64,000 nucleotides of DNA. It comes from Pollutibacter sp044353505. Lineage in GTDB: Bacteria; Bacteroidota; Bacteroidia; Chitinophagales; Chitinophagaceae. This document shows, piece after piece, positions 8,719 through 18,237 of this stretch; the first letter of the stretch is position 1, and each line of letters opens with the position of its first letter. The translations under genes and the position numbers were made by a program. Location of the stretch: contig JBILBU010000002.1 in assembly GCA_044353505.1 (NCBI GenBank), forward strand, positions 78,288 through 142,287, in the 5' to 3' direction. The notes below the pieces were generated by a model, which worked only from the letters and a program-made list of their open reading frames with translations, was not told the DNA's origin and made no database searches.

Positions 8719-9465
8719 TTATTTCGCAGGAGTCACTTCTTCATCAACAAGAACACGTCCGCAGTTTTCGCAAACAATGATTTTCTTGTGCTGACGAATT
8801 TCACTCTGACGTTGTGGAGGGATGGAGTTAAAACATCCTCCGCAAGCATCACGAACTACAGGCACTACAGCAAGTCCGTTATGGAAATTCTTTCTGATTC
8901 TGTCAAAAGAAGCTAGCAATCTAGGATCAACTGCAACACGTGCTTTGTCAGCTATTGCCCTGTATTCTTTTTCTTCTTTCTCGGTTTCAGCAACTATTTT
9001 ATCAAGCTCGCCTTTTTTAACTTTCAAGTTTGCCTCTTTTGCAGCGATATTCTTTTTTGCTGCTTCAAGGACTCTTGCCTTTTCAGTAATTTCTTCACTA
9101 GCATCTTTAATATGACGCTCGCAAAGTTTCACATCTAGGGTTTGCATTTCAAGCTCTTTGTTTATGGCTTCGAATTCCCTATTGTTTTTTACATTATCGC
9201 TTTGCTTTTCATACTTTTTTATCAAGTCTTCAGAATGAGCGATGGCTTCTTTTTTCTGTTTGATAAATTCGTTGATGCCATTAACTTCTTCCTCTAGCCT
9301 GGTTTCCCTGGCATGAAGTCCTTCAATTTCATCTTCCAAATCACGTACTTCAATTGGAAGTTCTCCTTTGAGGATTGCTATCTCATCTAACTTGCTTTCT
9401 ACTTTTTGCAGAGTAAGAAGGGAAGTGAGTTTTTCTTCTACGGAATATTCTTTTACTGTTGCCAT
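8719..9465 (-). CDS. C4-type zinc-ribbon coiled-coil protein
   Basis: A 248-residue protein with a long charged coiled coil (about residues 10-180, rich in E/K heptads) followed by a C-terminal zinc ribbon. The ribbon has CGGC near residue 210 and CENC near residue 232 as the four zinc ligands, the second in IIVCENCGRVLV. This architecture matches the bacterial family often labelled 'C4-type zinc ribbon domain protein', thought to bind nucleic acid. It starts 6 nt after the Nif3-family gene, a pairing that recurs widely in bacteria. The pairing suggests a shared but still undefined role. There is no signal peptide. Confidence 0.85.
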   Translation of the reverse strand: MATVKEYSVEEKLTSLLTLQKVESKLDEIAILKGELPIEVRDLEDEIEGLHARETRLEEEVNGINEFIKQKKEAIAHSEDLIKKYEKQSDNVKNNREFEAINKELEMQTLDVKLCERHIKDASEEITEKARVLEAAKKNIAAKEANLKVKKGELDKIVAETEKEEKEYRAIADKARVAVDPRLLASFDRIRKNFHNGLAVVPVVRDACGGCFNSIPPQRQSEIRQHKKIIVCENCGRVLVDEEVTPAK

Positions 9466-9471
9466 AATGAG

Positions 9472-10572
9472 TTATAAAAAGTAGTTGACTGGATTGGTAT
9501 TAATGCCTGTTTTTAGGATGGCGAAGGTAGGGAATTTTTCTTTTATCATCCTTGCCAGTAGGTCTGATGTGTATTGCTCGCTCTCAAAATGCCCAATATC
9601 AGCCAGCAGCATCCTCCCATTGGGAGTGAAAAAGTCGTGATATCCAAGATCCCCGGTTAGAAAAACATCTGCATTATTTCTTAATGCACTGGAAATCATT
9701 GATTTACCTGATCCTCCACAAACTGCAACGGTTTTGATGGGGTTATTGGTAAGTGGACTGTGCCTAATAATGCCGGTTGCGAAGGTGGACTTCACCAGTG
9801 AAAGAAAATCCGATTGGTTCATTGGGCTCGTCAGGTTACCAATTAATCCTCCTCCAAACTCATGAAAATTGTTATCAAGGCCTAGGATATCATAAGCTGG
9901 CGTTTCATAAGGATGACTCGAGAAAAGGGCTTTGGTTATTGCCGATTCCAGGTGGGAAGGAAAAATAACTTCTATTCTTTCCTCAGGTTCACTGTGTATT
10001 TTTCCAATTTCTCCAATAAATGGGTCTGCACCAGCGAGGGGCTTAAAATTTCCGGATCCGCTAGTACTGAAGCTACAGGCTTCGTATTTTCCAATTTTTC
10101 CAGCCCCTGCGGCAAAAAGTGCAGCTCTTACCGTTTCGAGATGGGAGGTTGGAACGAAGGTGATGATCTTTTTATGGGTATCTGCGGCTGGCACCAATAC
10201 CCTTGCTTGGGTAATGCCTAAACGGTTTGCTATCTCTCCGTTTACCCCCCAAAGCACATTGTCGAGATTGGTGTGACAAGCATAGATGCTGATGTTGTTT
10301 ACAATTGCCTTAATCAATAGGTCTGAAACGAGTTCGCCTTTGCTTATTCTTTTGAGTGGGGTAAATATGGGGGGGTGGTGAACGACAATGAGATTATGTT
10401 TACGTGCTATCGCTTCGTCTATGACCGCTTCAGTAAGGTCTAGTGCGGTGGTAGCGCCTGAACAAGGGGCATTTGCATCACCACATACCAGTCCGGAATT
10501 GTCATACAGTTCCTGCAAGGATAGCGGGGCTTCTGTTTCTAAAACGTTAATAATGTCTCTTATGCTTTGCAT
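9472..10572 (-). CDS. Nif3-like dinuclear metal centre protein (GTP cyclohydrolase 1 type 2 homolog)
   Basis: A 366-residue member of the Nif3/YbgI/YqfO family, which forms toroidal hexamers with a dinuclear metal site. The first half has the metal-binding VVHHPPIF and the AYDNSGL-like start (LYDNSGLVCGD). The middle (about residues 130-225) is the PII-like insert found in the longer YqfO-type members, recognisable from KIITFVPTSHLETVRAALF. The second half ends with DIGHFESEQY, which carries the remaining ligands. Despite the database name, GTP cyclohydrolase activity is not established for most members. It is the first gene of a two-gene operon with the zinc-ribbon protein. Confidence 0.9.
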   Translation of the reverse strand: MQSIRDIINVLETEAPLSLQELYDNSGLVCGDANAPCSGATTALDLTEAVIDEAIARKHNLIVVHHPPIFTPLKRISKGELVSDLLIKAIVNNISIYACHTNLDNVLWGVNGEIANRLGITQARVLVPAADTHKKIITFVPTSHLETVRAALFAAGAGKIGKYEACSFSTSGSGNFKPLAGADPFIGEIGKIHSEPEERIEVIFPSHLESAITKALFSSHPYETPAYDILGLDNNFHEFGGGLIGNLTSPMNQSDFLSLVKSTFATGIIRHSPLTNNPIKTVAVCGGSGKSMISSALRNNADVFLTGDLGYHDFFTPNGRMLLADIGHFESEQYTSDLLARMIKEKFPTFAILKTGINTNPVNYFL

Positions 10573-10629
10573 TTATTTCTTTATTTCTGTTAATTGAAAT
10601 TACTTTACTTTCTTAACAGCCTAATACTG

Positions 10630-11436
10630 ATGCAAAGATATTTGTTCCTTCTTCTTCTTTCCCTAACTGGTTTTGCCAATGCGCAACAGGTGACTAGCGA
10701 TTGGGAAAACTATGTTGTTTCCCTGAAAGGGCGCCCTGTATCAATTAATGTTGACCTTGGATTGAAGAAGCTAGCTCCTATGAAGGACAACCCCTATGTA
10801 ATCATGCTCAGGTTAAAATTGAACAATCCCAATGCAGATGGCATGCCTCAAGGAGGGGACCTTGAGCAATTAATCACGCTAGAAGAAAAGCTGGTTGAAA
10901 TGCTAGCCCGGCAGAATGGCACGTTGTTCGCTGGTCGGTTTACCCAAAGGGGGTTGAGAGAATTTTATTTTTATGGACCAGACACATTGGGTTATTTGAA
11001 AGCAATTAATGAATCAATGATTGAATTTCCTGATTTTGAATTTCTTTGTCTCGCTAAAAATGATCAGCAATGGGAGAACTATCTCACGGTTTTATATCCT
11101 TCCAACCCTGACAAGCTCCGAATTGACAGCCGTAGAAGGTTGGGTGAAATGGCCAGAGCAGGCACATTGGGTGCTGGCTTAGTAGATGTTTTTCACTATT
11201 TTATTTTTTCTGATCAGGAGTCTCGAAAGAAGTTTCTCATGGGCCCACTTGCCTCAGGATCCAACCTTGTATCGATGCCTTTACAGGGAGATGCCAAAAC
11301 GGGAAGGTATAGCCTGGTGCTGAGAAAAATGGAGAAACCCGCTTATGACTGGATTGAAAATAGCCTTATCCCTTTATTCACGGCAGCGCTTAAATCAGGG
11401 GGCACTTATCAGGGCTGGGATTTCACGTCAAGGTGA
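10630..11436 (+). CDS. secreted DUF695 protein with C-terminal RraB-like domain
   Basis: A 268-residue exported protein. I start it at the ATG at 10630, because this gives a clean signal peptide (MQRYLFLLLLSLTGFANAQ); the frame also opens at a TTG at 10594. Residues about 25-140 resemble DUF695: WENYVVSLKGRPVSINVDLG, then the GRFTQRGLREFYFYG segment. The rest, about 155-265 (LRIDSRRRLGEMARAGTLGAGLVDVFHYFIF), resembles the ferredoxin-like RraB fold. Cytoplasmic RraB modulates RNase E, but this protein has an export signal, so that role is unlikely. Function is unknown. It is monocistronic, divergent from the Nif3 gene with about 60 nt between them. Confidence 0.7.
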   Translation: MQRYLFLLLLSLTGFANAQQVTSDWENYVVSLKGRPVSINVDLGLKKLAPMKDNPYVIMLRLKLNNPNADGMPQGGDLEQLITLEEKLVEMLARQNGTLFAGRFTQRGLREFYFYGPDTLGYLKAINESMIEFPDFEFLCLAKNDQQWENYLTVLYPSNPDKLRIDSRRRLGEMARAGTLGAGLVDVFHYFIFSDQESRKKFLMGPLASGSNLVSMPLQGDAKTGRYSLVLRKMEKPAYDWIENSLIPLFTAALKSGGTYQGWDFTSR

Positions 11437-11567
11437 TTTAGTATAATTTCCTCTTAATTGTTTGATTTTATGTAATATAGGTGCGAAAACGGCCTTAAAT
11501 TTGGGGCTCATATCAGGTTATTTTTTTGTTGATCAACTACCCCCATATTAAGCAGCTTATCAAGCCT

Positions 11568-14500
11568 GTGAAACGTACTCTGTTCAGGCTCATTCCAATA
11601 TTATTGTTGCTCTGCACGCAATATGCATCAGCACAGGTAGTGGCTAACTTCTCTTATGAAAAACCAGTATGTTTCACTGAAGGGGCAGGGGTAATCGTCA
11701 AATTCAAGGATGAATCTTATTCTCTAAATGGCTCTCCAATAGTTGAATGGGTATGGAATAAGGGCGATGGAAGTCCTGATTTGCCTAACAAAAAAGACCC
11801 ATCACCGGAATGGACATACGATAATCCTGGAGTATATCGTGTCACGCTCACTGTAAGAAATCTTGCCAATGACCAGCCTGGGTTCATTACTCAACTGATC
11901 CTGGTTTATCCTCCTGTGATCGTAAACTTCAGTTCCAATATCAATGAGGGATGCAATCCACTTACTGTGGTTATGTCTGATTTATCTGCTCCTGAATCCT
12001 TGGTAGATGGCGCAACTGGTACTTCTTATATTAATAAAATAAATAGTTGGACCTGGGATTTTGGTGATGGTATTCAAACCAATGTGCTGACCAATACTGT
12101 TTCACATACCTACACAAACTCTGGTGATTTTAGGGTGAGGTTATTCATTGAAACTGAAGGCGGGTGCAAGGCATTTGGTGCATCTGCCCCTGATTTTATA
12201 AAAGTGGAAGAAAAAGTCAAGGCTAACTTTTACTTGCCAGTACCCGACATCTGTAAATTTCCTGTCAACGTAAATGCCTCCAATCTGTCGGAAGGGGCAA
12301 TTTCCTATAAGTGGAATGTGACTGGACCGGGGTTGGCCAATTTATCTGATGATGGGTTTGCTGAGCCTGAGATTAGTTTTTCGCAACCGGGAACCTACAA
12401 AGTGCAGTTGGAAGCAACAGGATCAAATAATTGTGTTGATGTATATGAACTTGATTATGTTGTTTCCCCGAGTCCATCTTCAGCTCAATTTAGCAGTCCA
12501 TCTTCCGCTTGTCCAAACACCAACGTGGCATTTATCAATACATCCTCTTCTCCAACGATTACCAATGCGTGGTATGTAAATGATGTATTGGTTGCTAGTT
12601 CAAAAAATTTAACCTACCAGTTCTTCAATAGTGATGGCATTAATAAGGTCCGTCTTGAATCCTTAATCGGTTCTTGTCAGTATACCCTCGAAAAAGACAT
12701 TGAAATCTATCCGGTGCTAGTTCCTGATTTCGAAGCGGATATCTATACAGGTTGTAATACTCCACTAGTAGTGAAGTTTAAGGACTTAACTCCAGGAAAC
12801 ATTGTTGAAAGGATTTGGGAATTTGGAGATGAGATTACACCATATAGAACAACATCAAATGAGATACCACATACCTATTACAAAACTGGATCATTCTATC
12901 CTGTGTTAACTGTGATTAATGACAAGCTTTGTCGAGTAAAAATAATGTATTTCACACCAATTTTAATTCAACTACCTAAAATTATCAGTAGCAATCTTCC
13001 GGATAGTGGATGTGTTGGAATTGAAATCACCCCCAATATTACATTTAACATTCAGAATGATATAACTGAATGGATCTGGAAAGTGGTGGATGAAAGCGGT
13101 ACGGATGTATATACTGCAACAGGAGCTAGTCCAGGTTCATTTCGTTTTGATGACAGGGGTATTTATACAGTTAATTTGACAATCAAGGCCTCCAAATTCT
13201 GTGAGAAGTCCTACAGTTGGCCCGTTAAAGTGGGTATTCAGCCCCAACCTTTCACCATCTATCCTGACAAAATAGAAGATTGTGCAAATTCTTCTTTCAA
13301 ATTTTTTTATAATGGCACTGCCCCAGAGCCCACAACCTTTAAATGGAAATTTTCATCATCAGACTCTTCTTTTGAAAAAAATCCGTCAAGAATATTTAAG
13401 GAGCTCGGTCCAAAAGATGTAACATTAACTGTATTTGACAACGGTTGCCCTTTGTCGGTTACCGAAATTGGTATGATTAATGTCAAAGGAGTTGTTGGCG
13501 ATTTTAGAGTTAACAACGATTGTGCCAATCCTTTGGATCCGCAGTTTGAAGACAAGTCTCTAGGGAATATTGAAACTTGGCAATGGACATTTGGCGATGG
13601 GTCTCCAGACAAGAATTATATAGTGGCTGAACCTCCCTTCATCCATTCGTTCGCTAATCCTGATAAGTACAAAATAAAACTTACTGTCATTGGTGATGGT
13701 TGTATATACACTGATTCAACAAACATCATTGTCACCAACGAGACGGGGATAGACTTCAACCCTCTGGCGCCAGTTTGTCTTTCAGATGGATCAACAACGT
13801 TGAAGGCTGATATCAATAACCCAAGCTTTATAAAAAAATATTATTGGAATTTAGGCTGTGGTGAAAGGCTGGCTGATGATGGCATGTTTCAGATTATGTT
13901 TGCAAATACCTGTAATGGGGCGCCCTACAGCAGGGGCAGTTATCCCATGTGGATCAGGGTTGTCGATGTCAATGGCTGTGAATACAAGAGTCTGGAAAAA
14001 GATATTTATATCGGTGGACCAAGTGCTGAGATTACTGCACTCACTGCTGTTACAGGCTGCGAAAACTTAACGGTTAAGTTTCAAGACAATTCCGATGTTG
14101 ATCCCAACGCGCAAATACAAAGTCGTGTTTGGGACTTTGGAGATGGGACTAGCGAGAATATTTTATCAGGTCCGATTTCCCATGTTTTTTCCAACCTGGG
14201 CACTTCGCCTGTTCGTTTAACAGTTACTGATGAATATGGATGTACTTCTACGAGCACCATGATTGAAGTGAATACCTCGAGGGTGGATTTAGATTTCAAT
14301 GCAGGGCAAACTATAAGTTGTATTGCTAGGAATATTCAGTTTCAAACAATAAGTACATCACCTTTGGTGTCATACCAGTGGGAATTTGGCGATGGATTGG
14401 TATCTTCCTCGCCTACTCCCAGAATTGCGTATTCAACTTCAGGAAAAAAATCTGTAAGGCTTACGGTAAGAGATGGGTATGGATGCGAGGCTATAGCATT

Positions 14501-16523
14501 CAAGCCCGCATATGTTGAAATCGATATGCCCGAAGCTACTTTTTCTGCTGTACAGAACACGGCAGACTGTCCACCTTTTGATGCACAATTTAATTTTGAG
14601 GGTAAATATGCAGAGCGTTTTGAGTGGGTCTTTGGCGATGGATCCAAGTCAACTACCCCCAACCCCAGTCACCTCTATACCACCGCAGGAAAATATTTTG
14701 TTACACTTAAAGTGATGAGTCCAGGTGGTTGCCAAGTGATCTCCACGCCATATGAAATTGACATAAGCGGGCCAATTGGAACCGCCACCTTTGATGCATT
14801 CTCTTGTGAGCCCTTTGATGCTTTAGTCAAGGTTACCTCCACTCCGGATCAATTTGTAATTGTTGACTATGGCGATGGCCAGGTAACCGATCGCATGCCC
14901 TATCAGCCGCAGTTCTCACACAGGTATGCTGATACAGGCTTCTATCAACCTAAAGTTTTTTTATCAAACAATGAAGGATGTCTTGTTCGCCTTCCTGTGC
15001 CCAATGGGATCAAGACCGTTGATGTGCAACCCGTCTTCAAGCCTGATAACAATATTTTCTGCTTTAATGGCAATGTTAATTTTTCAGACCTTTCCCTTTC
15101 TAACGACCAATTTATTTCATGGGATTGGACAATGGGGGATGGGGCTACAGCAGCAGGGAAAAATGTTTCTCACTTATATACGATGCCTGGCATCTATGAT
15201 GTAAAATTAGTTGTTAAAACACAGTTGGGTTGTGTCGACAGCGTCGTGCGTGTTGGACTCATTGAGATCAAGGAAAATCCTGAGGTGTCAATACGTGTTT
15301 CAAGACCAATTATTTGTGAAGATGAAACAGTTGAATTTACCGCAACAGAAATATCCTCTGCCAGTCCAATTGTTAATTGGTTTTGGGATTTTACTAATGG
15401 CAACAGTTCTAGCCTTCAAGCGCCTTCCCCAGAGTCATTTAGGAAGCAAGGGGTGTATCCTGTTCGTTTATATGTAACTGATCAAAGGGGATGTTCTGAC
15501 ACCGCGTTGGTTGACTTTATCGTCAATGCATTACCCGAATTAGAGGCAGGGCCCGACATGCAATTATGCTTGGGTACGCCTCAGCAATTGAATCCGTCTG
15601 GTGCCCAATTGTATCAGTGGTATGCTGGACCAACGCTAAGTTGTATTGATTGTGAAAATCCCTTGATCAATCCTACAGAGGATGCAAAGTTCTATGTTAA
15701 GGGAACTTCAGTTGATGGATGTGTTAGTTACGATTCGATATACGTTGAAGTGGTAGGTCCTTCTACAGTCTCTGCAATTACAGACACCACAGTATGTTTT
15801 GGAGATGAGTTGCAACTTCGGGCATCTGGAACAGCTACTTATAGTTGGTCGCCAGCAGATGGTTTGAGTGCAACCGATATTGCCAACCCTAAAGCTAGGC
15901 CCCTTCAAAATACTACCTATACGGTTACTGGCTCTGATCCTTATCGTTGTTTTGTAACAACAGATGAAGTGGAAGTCAGGGTCAATCCGATTCCGCAAGT
16001 ATATGCAGGAGCAGATACCACCATGATGGCAGGGTATCCAGTTCAACTTCGGCCTGCTTTTTCTCCAGATGTAACAAAGGTTCAGTGGGAGCCTTCAACT
16101 TTTTTGAATTGCTCCGATTGCAGGACTCCGATTTCCAATCCTTCTTACTCTGCAACGTATACCCTCTTTGCCTACAATGATTTCGGGTGTGTCTCAAAAG
16201 ATGTAATCAATGTGTTTGCAACATGTACCAGAGAGAATCTTTTCATCCCCAATACTTTTTCTCCCAATGGTGATGGCGTAAATGAGGTGTTCTTTCCAAG
16301 AGGACGAGGCATAGAAAAAATAAAGTCGTTAAAGATATTTAGCAGATGGGGGCAGATGGTTTATAGCAAAGAAAACTTTTTTGCCAATGACCAAGGTGCG
16401 GGTTGGAATGGAAAGCGTTCAGGAGTTGATGCTTCAACTGATGTATATGTTTATATGATTGACTTGGTATGTGAAAATGGAAATATCATCACATTAAAAG
16501 GAGATATTGCATTAGTAAGATGA
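11568..16523 (+). CDS. giant PKD-repeat surface protein with type B T9SS sorting domain
   Basis: A 1651-residue secreted protein. The frame reaches a TTG at 11526, but the GTG at 11568 gives an ideal signal peptide (MKRTLFRLIPILLLLCTQYASAQ) and is preferred. The body is a string of PKD-like beta-sandwich domains; at least nine W/F-x-FGDG-type cores are visible (for example WTWDFGDG, WQWTFGDGSP, RVWDFGDGTS, YQWEFGDG, FEWVFGDGS). These are followed by two or three Ig-like repeats with ALP/AGPDMQLC and ADTTMMAG patterns. The last 90 residues are a gliding-associated CHU_C (type B) sorting domain: FIPNTFSPNGDGVNEVF ... WDG-like GAGWNGK ... ending KGDIALVR. It is probably secreted by the type IX system and held at the cell surface. 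Its stop overlaps the PorP/SprF gene. Confidence 0.88.
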   Translation: MKRTLFRLIPILLLLCTQYASAQVVANFSYEKPVCFTEGAGVIVKFKDESYSLNGSPIVEWVWNKGDGSPDLPNKKDPSPEWTYDNPGVYRVTLTVRNLANDQPGFITQLILVYPPVIVNFSSNINEGCNPLTVVMSDLSAPESLVDGATGTSYINKINSWTWDFGDGIQTNVLTNTVSHTYTNSGDFRVRLFIETEGGCKAFGASAPDFIKVEEKVKANFYLPVPDICKFPVNVNASNLSEGAISYKWNVTGPGLANLSDDGFAEPEISFSQPGTYKVQLEATGSNNCVDVYELDYVVSPSPSSAQFSSPSSACPNTNVAFINTSSSPTITNAWYVNDVLVASSKNLTYQFFNSDGINKVRLESLIGSCQYTLEKDIEIYPVLVPDFEADIYTGCNTPLVVKFKDLTPGNIVERIWEFGDEITPYRTTSNEIPHTYYKTGSFYPVLTVINDKLCRVKIMYFTPILIQLPKIISSNLPDSGCVGIEITPNITFNIQNDITEWIWKVVDESGTDVYTATGASPGSFRFDDRGIYTVNLTIKASKFCEKSYSWPVKVGIQPQPFTIYPDKIEDCANSSFKFFYNGTAPEPTTFKWKFSSSDSSFEKNPSRIFKELGPKDVTLTVFDNGCPLSVTEIGMINVKGVVGDFRVNNDCANPLDPQFEDKSLGNIETWQWTFGDGSPDKNYIVAEPPFIHSFANPDKYKIKLTVIGDGCIYTDSTNIIVTNETGIDFNPLAPVCLSDGSTTLKADINNPSFIKKYYWNLGCGERLADDGMFQIMFANTCNGAPYSRGSYPMWIRVVDVNGCEYKSLEKDIYIGGPSAEITALTAVTGCENLTVKFQDNSDVDPNAQIQSRVWDFGDGTSENILSGPISHVFSNLGTSPVRLTVTDEYGCTSTSTMIEVNTSRVDLDFNAGQTISCIARNIQFQTISTSPLVSYQWEFGDGLVSSSPTPRIAYSTSGKKSVRLTVRDGYGCEAIAFKPAYVEIDMPEATFSAVQNTADCPPFDAQFNFEGKYAERFEWVFGDGSKSTTPNPSHLYTTAGKYFVTLKVMSPGGCQVISTPYEIDISGPIGTATFDAFSCEPFDALVKVTSTPDQFVIVDYGDGQVTDRMPYQPQFSHRYADTGFYQPKVFLSNNEGCLVRLPVPNGIKTVDVQPVFKPDNNIFCFNGNVNFSDLSLSNDQFISWDWTMGDGATAAGKNVSHLYTMPGIYDVKLVVKTQLGCVDSVVRVGLIEIKENPEVSIRVSRPIICEDETVEFTATEISSASPIVNWFWDFTNGNSSSLQAPSPESFRKQGVYPVRLYVTDQRGCSDTALVDFIVNALPELEAGPDMQLCLGTPQQLNPSGAQLYQWYAGPTLSCIDCENPLINPTEDAKFYVKGTSVDGCVSYDSIYVEVVGPSTVSAITDTTVCFGDELQLRASGTATYSWSPADGLSATDIANPKARPLQNTTYTVTGSDPYRCFVTTDEVEVRVNPIPQVYAGADTTMMAGYPVQLRPAFSPDVTKVQWEPSTFLNCSDCRTPISNPSYSATYTLFAYNDFGCVSKDVINVFATCTRENLFIPNTFSPNGDGVNEVFFPRGRGIEKIKSLKIFSRWGQMVYSKENFFANDQGAGWNGKRSGVDASTDVYVYMIDLVCENGNIITLKGDIALVR

Positions 16524-17548
16524 GGACAGGTGTTAAACATATCAGGTATTTAAAGATCGCTCTCATGGGGAGTGTCTTCTTTTTTGCTCATGAGCTTCAT
16601 GCGCAAGACCTTCATTTCTCTCAATTTTTTGAAGCGCCATTGCTTCGGAATCCTGCGTTGGCAGGTTTGTTTGAAGGTGATGTTAGGGTGCAGGGAGTGC
16701 ATAGGAGCCAATGGAACAGCATCTCTTATCCATTTCAAACCAGCTCAATCAATGCTGAGTATAAGTTTCATTTGGGTAGCGGTGAGGATTTTATGACCAT
16801 TGGTGGACAGATTATGTATGATAAAGCGGGTACTGTGCAATTGAAAACGGTGCATACACTTCCAGCAGTAACCTTCCACAAGTCGCTCAGCCAACGCCGA
16901 AATACCTATCTGTCAATTGGGTTTATGGGAGGATTGGTTAGCCGCGGCCTAGACCGCTCAAGGGTTACTACAAATAGTCAGTATGATGGATTTTATTTTA
17001 ATGGCGCTTTGCCAGATGGCGAAACATTTGTAGGCAACTATTCATACACTGATATGTCTGTTGGGATGAGCTTTAACAGCAGCTTGGGTGCAGACGATCA
17101 ACATAATTTCTTTGTAGGCATTGCCTATCATCACCTGAATAAGCCGGTAAGTTCTTTTTATAAAAATGTAACACATCTCCCAAAATATGTGTTGTCTGGC
17201 GGCTTGAAAATCAATATTGATGACTACAGTTACTTTACATTCCACGGCGACCTGAGTAGTCAGGGTCCTTTTAAGGAGGAAGTCGGAGGCGGAATTTTTT
17301 CAAAGCGAATCGGCGATCCTGCTGAATCTTTTTATACAGTGCACGCAGGGGTGTTTTATCGATACAACGATGCCCTTATTCCCATGATAAAATTTGATGT
17401 CCAGAAAATCTCTGTCGGGCTCTCCTATGATATCAATACATCTTCACTCGCTACAGCGAGCAAAAACAGGGGTGGCTTTGAGCTCTCATTGTCCTATATC
17501 ACTTCAAGGCCCCGTCGGGCAGCGACCATTCATTGTCCAACATTTTAA
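16520..17548 (+). CDS. PorP/SprF family type IX secretion membrane protein
   Basis: A 342-residue outer-membrane beta-barrel protein of the PorP/SprF family. After the signal peptide (ending HELHAQ) comes the family hallmark DLHFSQFFEAPLLRNPALAG, then VQGVHRSQWNSI and alternating barrel strands. SprF of Flavobacterium johnsoniae is needed for secretion or surface attachment of its partner SprB, and type B cargo genes are commonly paired with their own SprF-like gene. Here the ATG overlaps the giant PKD gene's stop codon (ATGA), strong evidence that the two work as a pair. The C-terminus is short and contains no extra domain. Confidence 0.9.
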   Translation: MRTGVKHIRYLKIALMGSVFFFAHELHAQDLHFSQFFEAPLLRNPALAGLFEGDVRVQGVHRSQWNSISYPFQTSSINAEYKFHLGSGEDFMTIGGQIMYDKAGTVQLKTVHTLPAVTFHKSLSQRRNTYLSIGFMGGLVSRGLDRSRVTTNSQYDGFYFNGALPDGETFVGNYSYTDMSVGMSFNSSLGADDQHNFFVGIAYHHLNKPVSSFYKNVTHLPKYVLSGGLKINIDDYSYFTFHGDLSSQGPFKEEVGGGIFSKRIGDPAESFYTVHAGVFYRYNDALIPMIKFDVQKISVGLSYDINTSSLATASKNRGGFELSLSYITSRPRRAATIHCPTF

Positions 17549-17679
17549 AAGTACGCATACCCTTCTATTGCCAGTTGTGTTTATTGGGGCCCATTGAACC
17601 AATGATGTAGTTTTTTGTTCTTACTTTCGTGAATCAAATTACTTATTCAGTTTAACATTTAAATTCTAATATTATTATT

Positions 17680-18150
17680 ATGAAAGTACAACAAGGACAA
17701 GCGGCTCCAGATTTTAGCCTATACAACACCGAAAAAACAAAGGTGAGTTTAGCTGATTACAAAGGTAAAAACCTTTTAGTTTTATTTTTTCCTCAGGCCT
17801 TCACCGGAGTATGCACTACCGAACTGTGTGCCGTTCGCGATTCACTTGATATCTATGCCAACCTACATGCTGACGTAGTTGGGATATCTGTAGATTCTTT
17901 ATTTACACTGGCTAAATTCAAAGAAGAGCAGCAGCTCAACTTCCCTTTGCTATCTGATTTTAACAAGGATATCTCACAGGCATATGGCGCCTTTTATGAT
18001 GATTTCGTGTTTGACATGAAAGGAGTTTCTCGTAGGGCTGCCTTTGTGGTTGACAAGCAAGGGGTTGTTCAGTATGCTGAAGTGCTTGAAAGTGCTGGAG
18101 ATCTGCCAAATTTCGAGGCAATTAAAGCGGTATTGGCTGACTTGAGTTGA
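17680..18150 (+). CDS. peroxiredoxin
   Basis: A 156-residue cytoplasmic thiol peroxidase. The thioredoxin-like fold shows APDFSLYNTEKTKVSLADYKG, then the active site FPQAFTGVCTTELC. The peroxidatic Cys is the one after TGV, and a second Cys five residues on matches the resolving position of PrxQ/BCP. The downstream Arg is in GVSRRAAFVVDKQG. It therefore fits the PrxQ/AhpE-like branch that reduces H2O2 and organic peroxides with thioredoxin-type reductants. It lies between the T9SS genes and a small sorting-domain gene, but is followed by a strong terminator, so it is its own unit. An upstream box, TACTTTCG near 17620, is a possible promoter with a long leader of about 50 nt. Confidence 0.9.
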   Translation: MKVQQGQAAPDFSLYNTEKTKVSLADYKGKNLLVLFFPQAFTGVCTTELCAVRDSLDIYANLHADVVGISVDSLFTLAKFKEEQQLNFPLLSDFNKDISQAYGAFYDDFVFDMKGVSRRAAFVVDKQGVVQYAEVLESAGDLPNFEAIKAVLADLS

Positions 18151-18169
18151 TGCTTAAATATAGTTTAGT

Positions 18170-18204
18170 GAAAGCCGTGCTGTCCAGTACGGCTTTCTTT
18201 TTTT
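18170..18204 (+). terminator. intrinsic terminator after peroxiredoxin
   Basis: An 11-bp stem, GAAAGCCGTGC (18170-18180) with GTACGGCTTTC (18187-18197), one G-T pair, 6-nt loop, followed by seven T residues. Confidence 0.9.
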
Positions 18205-18237
18205 AAAAAACCATAACTTCGTTATATTATAATTTAT

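Noticed and set aside
9777..10276. Three plus-strand frames over the Nif3 gene
   Set aside because: The Nif3 gene is intact on the minus strand with clear motifs; the frames on the other strand match nothing.
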